Shown piece by piece: positions 26,617-34,711 of a stretch of 64,000 nucleotides of DNA. Numbering within the stretch: position 1 is the stretch's first letter; each line of letters starts with the position of its first letter. Origin of the DNA: Gammaproteobacteria bacterium (GTDB taxonomy: Bacteria > Pseudomonadota > Gammaproteobacteria > HK1). The stretch spans positions 42,049-106,048 of the forward strand of contig JAJEAD010000079.1 in assembly GCA_022824305.1 (NCBI GenBank), given 5' to 3'. The notes beneath the pieces were generated by a model, which worked only from the letters and a program-made list of their open reading frames with translations, had not been told where the DNA came from and made no database searches. The translations under genes were made by a program, and so were the position numbers.

Positions 26617-26693
26617 TCGACACGTAGACACGATGTGTCGACGGGAACGACAGTTTTGGAAAACGTGTCGACAAGAGCGGAACACATCGACAT
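26617..26693. repeat. Cluster of TGTCGA/TCGACA motifs
   Basis: TCGACAC (26617-26623) and GTGTCGA (26635-26641) form a 7-bp inverted repeat; TGTCGACA (26666-26673) is a palindrome; and ATCGACAT follows at about 26686-26693. With TCATCGACA at 26546-26554 this gives at least five related hexamers within 150 bp in an otherwise gene-free stretch (26470-26793). The pattern resembles a multi-site binding region for an unknown protein. Confidence 0.5.
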
Positions 26694-26758
26694 GACCTTC
26701 CATCTCGGTCGTCCCCGCTCCGGGAGTGGGCGCCCGAGCACATCCGCTGCTCTGTGGG

Positions 26759-26796
26759 TTGACATCGTCCGAAATCGCCATAAAACTAGTTTTATG
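26759..26796 (+). promoter_or_regulatory. arsR promoter with an 18-bp palindromic operator over the start codon
   Basis: TTGACA (26759-26764) is a perfect -35. After 16 bp, TAAAAC (26781-26786) is a possible -10, which predicts transcription starting at about 26793-26794, on the A of the arsR ATG. The perfect palindrome CATAAAACTAGTTTTATG (26779-26796) covers the -10 and the start codon. Repressor bound there would block RNA polymerase, as expected for autorepression by an ArsR protein. The leaderless transcript is inferred from the spacing. Confidence 0.65.
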
Positions 26797-27183
26797 AATG
26801 AACACAGACATCTCCGACCCCCGGTTGCGTCCGTGCTGGCGGTGGAAGAAGCGGCGCAGGGCTTTGCGGCGGTCGGGTCGGAGCCGAGGCTCATGGTGCT
26901 GCGCATGCTCGTGCGCGCCGGCACCGAGGGCATGAGCGTCGGCGAGATCCAGGAGCGCATCGCCCTGCCGGCCTCGACCCTGGCCCATCATCTCCGCTTC
27001 CTCGCCGCGGGCGGACTCATTGAGCAGGAGCGCCGGGGCCGCGCGGTGATCAGTCGTGCCGCATACCGGCGGATCGAGTCGCTCGCCGCCTTCCTGCTGG
27101 ACGAGTGCTGCACCGACGCCCGGCCCTCGCCGCAGGCCCGCGCGGCCCGCGCGGCGCTGAGGAGCGTCGAGGAGGTCGACTGA
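26794..27183 (+). CDS. ArsR/SmtB-family transcriptional regulator
   Basis: 129 residues with the ArsR winged helix-turn-helix: SEPRLMVLRMLVRAG (helices 1-2), VGEIQERIALPASTLAHHLRFL (helix-turn-helix, residues 49-70) and LIEQERRGRAVISRAA (wing). A vicinal Cys105-Cys106 pair (LLDECC) in the C-terminal helix is a candidate thiol site for arsenite-like ligands; the classical helix-3 ELCVC motif is absent. ATG 26794 lies inside the palindromic operator and directly at the predicted transcription start. The permease gene follows after one base, so the regulator probably controls it. The inducer is unknown; arsenicals or thiophilic metals are the natural guess from the permease. Confidence 0.87.
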   Translation: MNEHRHLRPPVASVLAVEEAAQGFAAVGSEPRLMVLRMLVRAGTEGMSVGEIQERIALPASTLAHHLRFLAAGGLIEQERRGRAVISRAAYRRIESLAAFLLDECCTDARPSPQARAARAALRSVEEVD

Positions 27184-27184
27184 C

Positions 27185-28225
27185 ATGAGCGAGCTGGTGC
27201 TGCGAGGCATGAACGGGCTGCGGGCGAACCTCCGCGGACTCTTCTCCGTATGGGGGCTCATCGTCGCCATTCCTCTCGCGGTGGCCCTGCTCGACGAGCG
27301 GCGCCTCGAGGACATCCTCCGGATTGCCGCCGGAGCCTTCGGCGGGACCCTGCCCTACATCGCGGTGGCGGTCCTGCTCATCGCGGGACTCAAGGCGACG
27401 GGGGCCGAAACCCTCGTGGCGCGCGCCTTCGAGGGTCGCGAGACGCGCATGATCGTGCTCGCGGCCCTGTTCGGCGGACTCGCTCCCTTCTGCTCCTGCG
27501 AAGTGATCCCCTTCATCGCCGGACTGCTCGCCGCCGGCGTGCCGCTCTCCGCCATCATGGCCTTCTGGCTGTCTTCTCCCCTCATCGATCCGCCCACCGT
27601 GCTGATCACCGCCGGCGCCCTCGGATGGGACTTCGCGGTGGGCAAGGCGGTCGCCGCGGTGGGCCTGGGGCTGCTGGGAGGATTCGGGGTCCGGTTCCTG
27701 GTCTACGGCGGGGCCTTCGCCGCGCCGCTGCGAGAGGGCGCGGGAGGAGGCTGCGGCGGCTGCGCCGTCTCGGGCGGAGAAGCCGGCGTCGCGTGGCGCT
27801 TCTGGGAAGAGGGCCGCCGCATCGCGACTTTCCGATCCGAGGCGCTCTCGAACGCCCGATTCCTCGTCAAGTGGCTGGCGCTCGCCTACCTGCTGGAAGC
27901 GCTGCTGATCACCTACGTACCGGCGGAGGCGATCGCGGGGGTGGTCGGCGGCGAAGGGCTCTCCGCCGTCGTGGTCGGAGCGCTCGTCGGCGCTCCCGCC
28001 TACCTCAACGGCTACGCCGCTCCCGCCCTCGTCGCGGGCCTCGTGGAGCAGGGAATGAGCGCCGGCGCGGCGATGGCCTTCATGGTCGCGGGCGCGGTGA
28101 GCTGCATACCGGCGATGGTCGCGGTGTGGTCCCTCGTGCGGCGGGAAGTGTTCCTCGCCTACGTCGGCTTCGGAATCGCGGGCGCGATCGCCGCGGGGAC
28201 GGTCTTCGGCATCCTCGCGGCCTGA
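27185..28225 (+). CDS. ArsP/SO_0444-type permease (DUF318 family)
   Basis: 346 residues with about eight to ten hydrophobic segments and the family's internal duplication. The conserved PFCSCEVIPF (Cys103, Cys105) and AVSCIPAM motifs are present. A cysteine-containing cytoplasmic loop (GGCGGCAV, Cys190 and Cys193) sits between the two halves. Relatives export methylarsenite (ArsP) or confer resistance to Cu/Zn (SO_0444-like); the cysteines are the probable ligand sites. It starts one base after the arsR stop, so it is in the same operon and presumably induced by the same ligand. Its 3' end converges with the M19 dipeptidase gene, with only 6 bp between them. Confidence 0.85.
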   Translation: MSELVLRGMNGLRANLRGLFSVWGLIVAIPLAVALLDERRLEDILRIAAGAFGGTLPYIAVAVLLIAGLKATGAETLVARAFEGRETRMIVLAALFGGLAPFCSCEVIPFIAGLLAAGVPLSAIMAFWLSSPLIDPPTVLITAGALGWDFAVGKAVAAVGLGLLGGFGVRFLVYGGAFAAPLREGAGGGCGGCAVSGGEAGVAWRFWEEGRRIATFRSEALSNARFLVKWLALAYLLEALLITYVPAEAIAGVVGGEGLSAVVVGALVGAPAYLNGYAAPALVAGLVEQGMSAGAAMAFMVAGAVSCIPAMVAVWSLVRREVFLAYVGFGIAGAIAAGTVFGILAA

Positions 28226-28231
28226 GACCGC

Positions 28232-29218
28232 TCACTCGTTCCACGCGTCCCCGAGAAAGCGCAGCCAGTTCTCGCCGAGGACCTTCCGGATCCGGGATTC
28301 CTTCCACCCGCGGCGCACCATCGCCGCGCTGAGGTTGGGAAACTCCGCGATGGTGGACAGTCCTTCGGGCAGGCGCGGCACCCGGGGCTCGCCCGGCACC
28401 AGGAGGCGCCCGTGGCCCTTGTCGCGGCGCAGCCACTCGAAGAAGGCGCGGTCCTGGTCCTGGGTGAAGTCGGTCCCGATCCCGACCGCGTCCTCGCCGG
28501 CGACGTCGATCACGTGCTCGAAGACTTCGATGCACTGCGCCACCGTGGTCTCCTCTCCCCACGGCAGGAAGGGCGGATAGGTGGCGACCCCGACGAGCCC
28601 GCCCCGATCCGCCACCGCCCGCAGCTCGGCGTCGCTCTTGTTGCGGGGGTGGTCCTTCAGCCCCGAAGGGCAGCAGTGCGTGTAGGAGACCGGCTTCGCC
28701 GAGTGCCGCAGCGCGTCCGCGCTCGTCCTCGGACCGACGTGGGAGAGGTCCACGAGCACCCCGCAGCGGTTCATTTCGTCGATGACGTCGCGTCCGAAGT
28801 CCGAGAGCCCGCCGTCGCGCGACTCCCAGCACCCGCTTCCCACGAGATTCTGGGTGTTGTAGGTGAGCTGCATCACGCGCACGCCGAGGTCCCGGAACAC
28901 TTCGACGAACTCGGCGCGGTCCTCGAGCGCGGAGGTGTTCTGCCAGCCGAGGATGATGCCGGTGCGCCCCGCGTCCTTCGCGCGCCGGATGTCGGCGCTG
29001 CGATGCACGGGAACGATGAGATCGTCGTGCTCCCGGAACCACCGCTTCCACTGCGCGACGTTCTCCATCGTGGCGCGAAACCCTTCCCACACCGAGCAGG
29101 TGCAGTTCGCCGCGCTCAGTCCGCCCGCGCGCATCTCCTCGAACACCGACCGGCTCCACTTCGAGATGATCAATCCATCGACGACGATGGCGTCCGAGTG
29201 CAGCGCGGCCGGGTCCAT
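28232..29218 (-). CDS. M19 membrane-dipeptidase homologue lacking some metal ligands
   Basis: 328 residues with the amidohydrolase barrel of renal dipeptidase: DLSHVGPRT (about 154-162), SYTHCCPSGLKDHPRN, GGLVGVATYPPF and VGIGTDFTQD near the C-terminus. The first strand of active M19 enzymes carries His-x-Asp; here it reads VVDGLIISKW. The bridging Glu that normally follows strand 3 is replaced by GIILGWQNTS. Two of the usual metal ligands therefore seem absent, while the two later His and the Asp remain. I recall this DGLI variant as a distinct subgroup in marine alphaproteobacteria. It may bind one metal or hydrolyse something other than dipeptides. No signal peptide is present. Confidence 0.8.
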   Translation of the reverse strand: MDPAALHSDAIVVDGLIISKWSRSVFEEMRAGGLSAANCTCSVWEGFRATMENVAQWKRWFREHDDLIVPVHRSADIRRAKDAGRTGIILGWQNTSALEDRAEFVEVFRDLGVRVMQLTYNTQNLVGSGCWESRDGGLSDFGRDVIDEMNRCGVLVDLSHVGPRTSADALRHSAKPVSYTHCCPSGLKDHPRNKSDAELRAVADRGGLVGVATYPPFLPWGEETTVAQCIEVFEHVIDVAGEDAVGIGTDFTQDQDRAFFEWLRRDKGHGRLLVPGEPRVPRLPEGLSTIAEFPNLSAAMVRRGWKESRIRKVLGENWLRFLGDAWNE

Positions 29219-29294
29219 GAATTCGTCTCGCTTCGATGCCCTTGCGGGATCCGGGAAGTTAGCACGCGGCCTCCGGCCGCTCAGCGCCGCCGGG

Positions 29295-30929
29295 CTACGG
29301 CTCGGCGCTCGCGTGCAGTCCGCAGATGTGGCCCCAGGTGAGGCAGGGACCGAGCGTCGTTCCCGCGCCCACTCCCTTCGATCCGAAGGGGTTCGCCATC
29401 GCGTTCCCCGCCGCGTAGAGACCGGGAATTACCCTGCCCTCCCTGTCCAGCACCTGCCCGCGTTCGTTGGTGCGCGGGCCTCCCTTGGTGCCGAGAAAGC
29501 TCGGCTTGAAGGGCATCGCGTAGAAGGGCGGCCGCTCGATGGTCCCGAGCGTGGGGTTGGGGCCGTGCTCGGGGTCGACGAGGTGCTCCCGATCCCAGAT
29601 CGACGCGCCGCGCCCGAATTCCGGGTCGACGCCGCTGCGCGCGAACTCGCTGAATCGCCGGGCCGTCGCGACCAGCGCCTCCGGGTCGAGATCGATCCGG
29701 CGCGCGAGGCCCTCGAGCGTGCGGTCCTCGTACCGGACCCCCGCAGGGCGCCGGGGCGGCAGGGCATGGGGATACTTCCTCGCGAACTGGCCGTCGTAGA
29801 TGCGCCAGGCCGGCAGGTGCACGGGCAGGCCGGTGACGGCGTCGCGCTCCGCGAACGCGAGGCCGATGTTCATGGTCTTCTCGTTGACGAATCGACGCGC
29901 GTGCCGATTGACGATCATCGAGTGCGGCAGCATGAAGTCCCCGGACGGCGTGCCCTGGATGCGGCCCTCGTAGCGATAGGGAGTGGTGCCGATGACGAGC
30001 GCCTGGTCCATGTGATCCAGTCGGGCCCCCACCGCCGCCGCCATGCGATGCGCGTCTCCGGTGTTGGTGTCGGGGCTGCCGGTCCACTCCACCGGCCCGG
30101 GAAAGTGCTCCGACATCATCTCGGCGTTCCACTCGAATCCCCCCGAGGCGAGCACCACGCCCTTGCGGGCGAGGAGCCGCACCGAGCTGTCACCGCGTTC
30201 GACCTCCACGCCCTCGACCCGATCGCCCGCACGCATGAGCGCGCGCGCGGGCGCCGCATTCCAAAGCGTGCAGCCGGCGTCGATGCAGCCCTTGAGCAGC
30301 CCGACCACGAGCGCGCCGCCCATGGTCTGCCGGCCGGTGACGAGGCGCCACAGGAGCCTCGGTCCGAAGCGGAGCATCCACTTCCTCGGATGGGCGATGA
30401 AGCTCGAGTCGACCAGCTCCTCGTAGCAGAGCCGGTAGCGCAGCGTCGGCGCGCAGGGGCGCAGCCGTCCCGACCACTCCCCGAGCAGGCGTACCGAGAG
30501 CGGCGCGGCGGAGACGTTGCGCCCCCGCCTCTTGCCGCCCGGGAGCTCCGCGTAGGGGTCCGGCTCCCCGTTCGGCACGAAGCGCAGGGGCGAATGCGCT
30601 TCCAGGAAGCGGAGCATGCGCGGGGCGTGGTCGACGAAGGCCACCCACAACGCGTCCTCGGTGTTGTGCCACCCGGCGGGAGACGCGGCGCGGATGTACT
30701 CGAGCGCCTCCTCGCGCGAATCCTCCACGCCGATGCCGGCCTGGTGGTGGTGGCAGGGCGCCCACACGCATCCGCCGGACATGGCGGAGGTACCTCCGAG
30801 GTAGCCGGACTTCTCCAGCACGATGACCTCGGCGCCGTGGGCGCGGGCGGTGAGGGCCGCGCTCAGGCCCGCCGCCCCCGACCCGATCACGGCGACGTCG
30901 CACTCGTGGACTGCTCTCTTCTCGGGCAC
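29295..30929 (-). CDS. FAD-dependent oxidoreductase, fumarate reductase/ketosteroid dehydrogenase type
   Basis: 544 residues from GTG 30929. The Rossmann motif VIGSGAAGLSAAL begins at about residue 12, followed by VIVLEKSGYLGGTSAMSGG, the FAD-binding stretch shared by fumarate reductase flavoproteins and 3-ketosteroid delta1-dehydrogenases. Near the C-terminus, VIPGLYAAGNAMANPFGSKG and GAGTTLGPCLTWG are the second FAD contact typical of this group. I choose GTG 30929 because a start farther upstream would overlap the TauD gene; AAGG precedes it. No heme or iron-sulphur partner is adjacent. It is likely a soluble dehydrogenase or reductase of a steroid-like or enoate substrate; the exact reaction is unknown. 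Confidence 0.85.
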   Translation of the reverse strand: MPEKRAVHECDVAVIGSGAAGLSAALTARAHGAEVIVLEKSGYLGGTSAMSGGCVWAPCHHHQAGIGVEDSREEALEYIRAASPAGWHNTEDALWVAFVDHAPRMLRFLEAHSPLRFVPNGEPDPYAELPGGKRRGRNVSAAPLSVRLLGEWSGRLRPCAPTLRYRLCYEELVDSSFIAHPRKWMLRFGPRLLWRLVTGRQTMGGALVVGLLKGCIDAGCTLWNAAPARALMRAGDRVEGVEVERGDSSVRLLARKGVVLASGGFEWNAEMMSEHFPGPVEWTGSPDTNTGDAHRMAAAVGARLDHMDQALVIGTTPYRYEGRIQGTPSGDFMLPHSMIVNRHARRFVNEKTMNIGLAFAERDAVTGLPVHLPAWRIYDGQFARKYPHALPPRRPAGVRYEDRTLEGLARRIDLDPEALVATARRFSEFARSGVDPEFGRGASIWDREHLVDPEHGPNPTLGTIERPPFYAMPFKPSFLGTKGGPRTNERGQVLDREGRVIPGLYAAGNAMANPFGSKGVGAGTTLGPCLTWGHICGLHASAEP

Positions 30930-30982
30930 TGCGCCTTGGGTCGTTGGAGAGGCCTGCCGCGCCTCGTCGCGCGGGTCGGGAC

Positions 30983-31900
30983 TCAGTTCGGCCGGGCGGC
31001 CTCGTGGATCGAGATGCGGTGCATGACGCGCCGCTGGCCGTAGTAGTCGTTCAGCGCGAAGTGGAGCACGCAGCGGTTGTCCCAGATGCCGAGGCAGTGC
31101 CGGCGCCACCGGTAGCGGCACGTGAACTCGGGGCGTTCCGCATGGCGCCAGAGGAACTCGAGCAGGGGCCGGCTCTCCTCCGGGCTCATGCCGAGGAAGC
31201 GGGAAGTGAAGGCCCGGTTGACGTAGAGGCTGCAGCGCCCCGACTCGGGGTGACGGCGCACCACCGGGTGATCGTGCTCGATGATCGCGGTGGTGGCGCG
31301 CGCGTGGGTGCTCGCCTCGAAGCTGCGATCTTCGGGGCGGGGAGCGTGGTCCCGCGCCACCGCCGGGAAGCGCGCCGCCTCGCCGCCATAGGGCATCGAG
31401 GAGCTGTGCACCGCGCGCAGACGCCGCAGCATCGCCTTCATGCCTTCCGAGAGGGTCTCGTAGGCGAGGTACTGGTTGGAGAAGAGCGTGTCGCCACCGT
31501 GGGTCGGCGCCTCCACGATGTGCACGACGCTTCCGAGATTGGGGCGCTCCCGGTAGGTGACGTCCGCGTGCCAGAAGCCGCCGAGATTGAGCGATCGGTC
31601 GCGCGGCTCCTTGACGATGCGGTAGACCTCGGGATGCCCTTCAAGGGCGGGCATGCGCAGCGGATAGATGAAGGGTTCCTCGTCGACCGACCCGAAGCGT
31701 GCGGCGATGTCGCGCTGCCGCTCCGGGCCGATGCGCTGGTCGGGGAAGAAGATCACGAGGTGATCGAGCAGCGCCTGGCGGATCACCGCGAAGCGCGACT
31801 CGTCGAGCGGCGCCCCGAGGTCGATACCGGAGACCTCCGCCCCGAGCGCGCCGGAGAGGGGCTCGATGCGGATGCCGTCGACCGGCTCCGTCCCGTCCAC
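30983..31900 (-). CDS. TauD/TfdA-family 2-oxoglutarate dioxygenase
   Basis: 305 residues. The iron-binding facial triad is visible as His111 and Asp113 (FWHADVTY) and His294 (VMHRISI); an Arg for 2-oxoglutarate follows. The N-terminus (GALGAEVSGIDL) is the family's conserved opening. Characterised relatives hydroxylate taurine, alkyl sulphates, 2,4-D or carnitine precursors, so the substrate remains open. It is on the same strand as, and 53 bp upstream of, the FAD oxidoreductase, and is divergently arranged from a class III aminotransferase across a 175-bp gap. A joint role in taurine or amino-alkanoate breakdown is possible but not shown. Confidence 0.9.
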   Translation of the reverse strand: MDGTEPVDGIRIEPLSGALGAEVSGIDLGAPLDESRFAVIRQALLDHLVIFFPDQRIGPERQRDIAARFGSVDEEPFIYPLRMPALEGHPEVYRIVKEPRDRSLNLGGFWHADVTYRERPNLGSVVHIVEAPTHGGDTLFSNQYLAYETLSEGMKAMLRRLRAVHSSSMPYGGEAARFPAVARDHAPRPEDRSFEASTHARATTAIIEHDHPVVRRHPESGRCSLYVNRAFTSRFLGMSPEESRPLLEFLWRHAERPEFTCRYRWRRHCLGIWDNRCVLHFALNDYYGQRRVMHRISIHEAARPN

Positions 31901-32075
31901 GCGATCCGCCCTCCATGATCCGCCCCCGGGCCCGCGATTGTAGTCGAATGCGCATCGGGTCGGAGCCCCGGCGGGGTCACGCCGGGCGCGTGTCCGAGCG
32001 TTCCGGCGCCGGAAGCGGCCCCCGGCGCGATGGTATATTCGGCCACGGACCGGAACTCAGGGCGAGGAGCGAATC

Positions 32076-33485
32076 ATGGCGGCGACGATGCGGAACTTCA
32101 GGTACGACACCCAGGAGCTGTGGCGCAAGGATCGTGACCACAACATCCATCCCTGGACGGACTTCGCCACGTTCAAGGAAGAGGGCTCCCTCGTGGTGGC
32201 GGAGTCGGAGGGCTGCTACGTCTACGACTCGGAGGGCGCGCGCTATCTGGACGGGATCGGCGGCCTGTGGTGCGTCAACATCGGCTACGGGAACGAGGAG
32301 ATGGCGCTGGCGATCGCCGAGCAGGCGCGCCGCATGACCTACTACTCGACCTTCGGGCACATCACCACGCCGCCGGCGGCCGAGCTTGCGGCCAAGCTCG
32401 CCGAGCTCGCGCCGGGAACGCTCAACCACGTGTTCTTCGGCACCGGCGGCTCGATGTCGAACGACACCGCGATCCGGATCATCCACTTCTACTTCAATCG
32501 CCTCGGAAAGAAGAACAAGAAGAAGATCATCGCCCGCACCGACGGCTACCACGGCAGCACCTACCTCGCGATGTCCATGACCGGCGTCGCCTTCGATCAC
32601 CAGGGCTTCGACCTCGCGCCCGGCCTCGTCCGGCACATCCCCAACCCCAACCCCTATCGCCGGCCCGAGGGCATGTCGGTGGAGGCGTTCTGCGACGAGA
32701 AGGTCGCGGATCTCGAGAACGCGATCCTGGAGCTCGGGCCGGAGAACGTCGCCGCCTTCATCGCGGAGCCCATCATGGGCGCGGGCGGAGTCGTCGTGCC
32801 GCCGCCCGGGTACCACCGGCGCACCCGGGAAGTGTGCGACAGGTACGAAGTGCTCTACATCTCGGACGAGGTGGTGACCGGCTTCGGGCGCCTCGGGCAC
32901 TTCTTCGCCTCCGAGCCCGTCTTCGACTTCGTGCCCGACGTCATCACCTGCGCCAAGGGCCTGAGCTCGGGCTACCTGCCGCTGTCGGCCACGATCCTCT
33001 CCGACGAGATCTACGACGTGATCAGCGTTCCCCAGGCCGAAGGCGCGTTGTTCACCCACGGGTTCACCTACTCGGGGCATCCGGTGTGCTGCGCGGCCGG
33101 CCTCAAGAACATCGAGATCATGGAGCGCGACGACATCTGCGGGCACGTGCTCGAGGTCGGCCCCTACCTGGAGGAGCAGCTCGCCACGCTCCGGGATCTG
33201 CCCATCGTCGGCGACGTGCGCGGCAAGCGCTTCATGATGTGCGTCGAGAACGTCGCCGACCGGGAGACCAGGGCCCTGCTTCCGGACGAGGCGGCGGTGG
33301 GCGCGCGAATCGCGGTCCACGCCCAGAAGCGCGGGGTCATCGTGCGCCCCATCGCTCACCTCAACGTGCTCTCGCCGCCGCTCACGATGACGAAACGGCA
33401 GGTCGACGAGCTGGTCGGGGTGCTGCGCGAGAGCATCGTCGCGACCATGGACGACCTGCGCAGCGAGGGGCTCTGGTCGGGCTGA
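32076..33485 (+). CDS. Class III (omega-amino acid type) aminotransferase
   Basis: 469 residues, PLP-dependent fold type I. The glycine-rich phosphate-binding stretch FFGTGGSMSNDTAI (about 119-132), TDGYHGSTYLAMSMTG, ISDEVVTGFGRLG (the PLP-ring Asp) and the Schiff-base lysine Lys294 in CAKGLSSGY are all present. Length and motifs match the omega-amino acid:pyruvate and taurine/putrescine aminotransferase group. A TauD dioxygenase is divergently transcribed next door, but no sulphoacetaldehyde acetyltransferase is present, so a taurine role is only a possibility. GCGAGGAGC lies upstream of the ATG. Confidence 0.92.
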   Translation: MAATMRNFRYDTQELWRKDRDHNIHPWTDFATFKEEGSLVVAESEGCYVYDSEGARYLDGIGGLWCVNIGYGNEEMALAIAEQARRMTYYSTFGHITTPPAAELAAKLAELAPGTLNHVFFGTGGSMSNDTAIRIIHFYFNRLGKKNKKKIIARTDGYHGSTYLAMSMTGVAFDHQGFDLAPGLVRHIPNPNPYRRPEGMSVEAFCDEKVADLENAILELGPENVAAFIAEPIMGAGGVVVPPPGYHRRTREVCDRYEVLYISDEVVTGFGRLGHFFASEPVFDFVPDVITCAKGLSSGYLPLSATILSDEIYDVISVPQAEGALFTHGFTYSGHPVCCAAGLKNIEIMERDDICGHVLEVGPYLEEQLATLRDLPIVGDVRGKRFMMCVENVADRETRALLPDEAAVGARIAVHAQKRGVIVRPIAHLNVLSPPLTMTKRQVDELVGVLRESIVATMDDLRSEGLWSG

Positions 33486-33491
33486 GCGCCG

Positions 33492-33522
33492 CCCGGCCCG
33501 GCTCCTTCGGCCGCGGGCCGGG
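33492..33522. terminator. GC stem-loop after the aminotransferase gene
   Basis: CCCGGCCCG (33492-33500) pairs perfectly with CGGGCCGGG (33514-33522) around a 13-base loop, 6 bp beyond the stop codon. No T tract follows. It is probably a terminator or 3' stabiliser. Confidence 0.5.
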
Positions 33523-33563
33523 ATCGCTTCGAAAGAGGATCCCGCGAGGGTCAGGGAAGACGG

Positions 33564-34163
33564 ATGGGCAAGGCCGGGATTCGCCGGATCTTCGACGAGG
33601 ACTACTACGAGCGCTTCTACCGCAACCCGCGCACTCGCGCCGAGTCGCCCGCGGATTCCGCGCGCCGGGCCGCGTTCGTCTCCAGCTACCTCACCTACCT
33701 CGGGCTGCCGGTCTCCCGGGTGCTCGACATCGGCTGCGGGCTCGGCCGCACCCTCGCGGGTCTGCAGTCCGCCTTCCCCGAAGCGCAGTGCACCGGGGTC
33801 GAGTTCAGCGAGTATCTCTGCGAAGAGAAGGGCTGGGTTCGGGGTTCGGTCGTCGACTTCCGGGCGCCCGAGCCCTTCGACCTCGTGGTCTGCAACGATG
33901 TCCTGCAGTACCTGGGACACGTCGATGCGCGCGCCGCCATCGACAACCTGGCCTCGCTGTGCGGCGGCGCGCTGTACTTCGGCGCGCTCACCCGGGAGGA
34001 CTGGGAAGCGAACTGCGATCGGGCCCGCACCGACGGGGAGGTGTACCTGCGCAGCGCCGACTGGTACCGGCGACGCCTGCGCGGCGAGTTCAGCGCGATC
34101 GGCGGCGGCATGTACCTGCGCCGCCCCGAGCCGGTCACCGTGTGGAGCCTGGAAAGGCTCTGA
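33564..34163 (+). CDS. Class I SAM-dependent methyltransferase
   Basis: 199 residues. Motif I (VLDIGCGLGRTL, about residues 52-63) binds the SAM methionine; an acidic residue ending strand 2 (GVEFSEYL) and FDLVVCNDVLQYLGH (motif II/post-II region) follow. The N-terminal DEDYYERFYRNPRTR helix resembles small methyltransferases of unknown target. The substrate cannot be inferred. It lies 78 bp downstream of the aminotransferase on the same strand but beyond a strong stem-loop, so it may have its own promoter. It converges with the VOC protein gene 36 bp away. Confidence 0.82.
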   Translation: MGKAGIRRIFDEDYYERFYRNPRTRAESPADSARRAAFVSSYLTYLGLPVSRVLDIGCGLGRTLAGLQSAFPEAQCTGVEFSEYLCEEKGWVRGSVVDFRAPEPFDLVVCNDVLQYLGHVDARAAIDNLASLCGGALYFGALTREDWEANCDRARTDGEVYLRSADWYRRRLRGEFSAIGGGMYLRRPEPVTVWSLERL

Positions 34164-34199
34164 GGGAAGGAACGCGGTCCCCGCGAGCCCGCTTCGCCG

Positions 34200-34622
34200 C
34201 TACTCCGGCGCTGCCCAGGGGTCGTAGGAGCCGACGTTCCAGACGTGCCCCTCCGGATCGCGGCAGGCGAAGAAGGCGCCTCCGTACTCGGGGTTCTCGA
34301 GCGGGGACACGATCTCGGCGCCGGCCGCCAGCGCTCTCCGGTGAACGGCCTGCGTGTCGTCCACCACGACGTAGGGGGACTGGGTGTTCGCGCCTCCAGG
34401 GCCCGGCACCTTCATCAACTTCCCGTGCGTGTCGTCGCGCTCGCTGCCGAGCATGATCATGCCGTCGCCGAGGGTGAGCTGCGCGTGCGCAATGCCGCCG
34501 TCGTCGCCCGGCACGACGAGGTGCTTCGAGAATCCGAGCACCCGGCACAGCCAGTCGATCGCGCTCGGCGCGTCGCGATAACGCATGGTCGGCATCACGG
34601 GCGACTTGCCAGATGTGGGCAT
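34200..34622 (-). CDS. VOC (glyoxalase/bleomycin-resistance fold) family protein
   Basis: 140 residues with one tandem beta-alpha-beta-beta-beta pair: MPTMRYRDAPSAIDWLCRVLGF at the N-terminus, AHAQLTLGDGMIMLGSE, then SPYVVVDDTQAVHRRALAAGAEI and YGGAFFACRDPEGHVWNVGSYDPW. This matches the PhnB/glyoxalase-like group. The usual metal ligands are partly recognisable (His46, Glu at the C-terminal strand), so it may be an enzyme or a binding protein. ATG 34622 gives a normal family N-terminus. It is on the same strand as the ThDP enzyme, 89 bp downstream of it. Confidence 0.85.
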   Translation of the reverse strand: MPTSGKSPVMPTMRYRDAPSAIDWLCRVLGFSKHLVVPGDDGGIAHAQLTLGDGMIMLGSERDDTHGKLMKVPGPGGANTQSPYVVVDDTQAVHRRALAAGAEIVSPLENPEYGGAFFACRDPEGHVWNVGSYDPWAAPE

Positions 34623-34711
34623 GGGATTCGCTCCGGCTCCAGGCAGGGCGGGGCAGTGTATCGAATCCCGGCCGCCGGGCGGGTGACGAGGAGGGGGCAG
34701 GGGCTCCGAGG

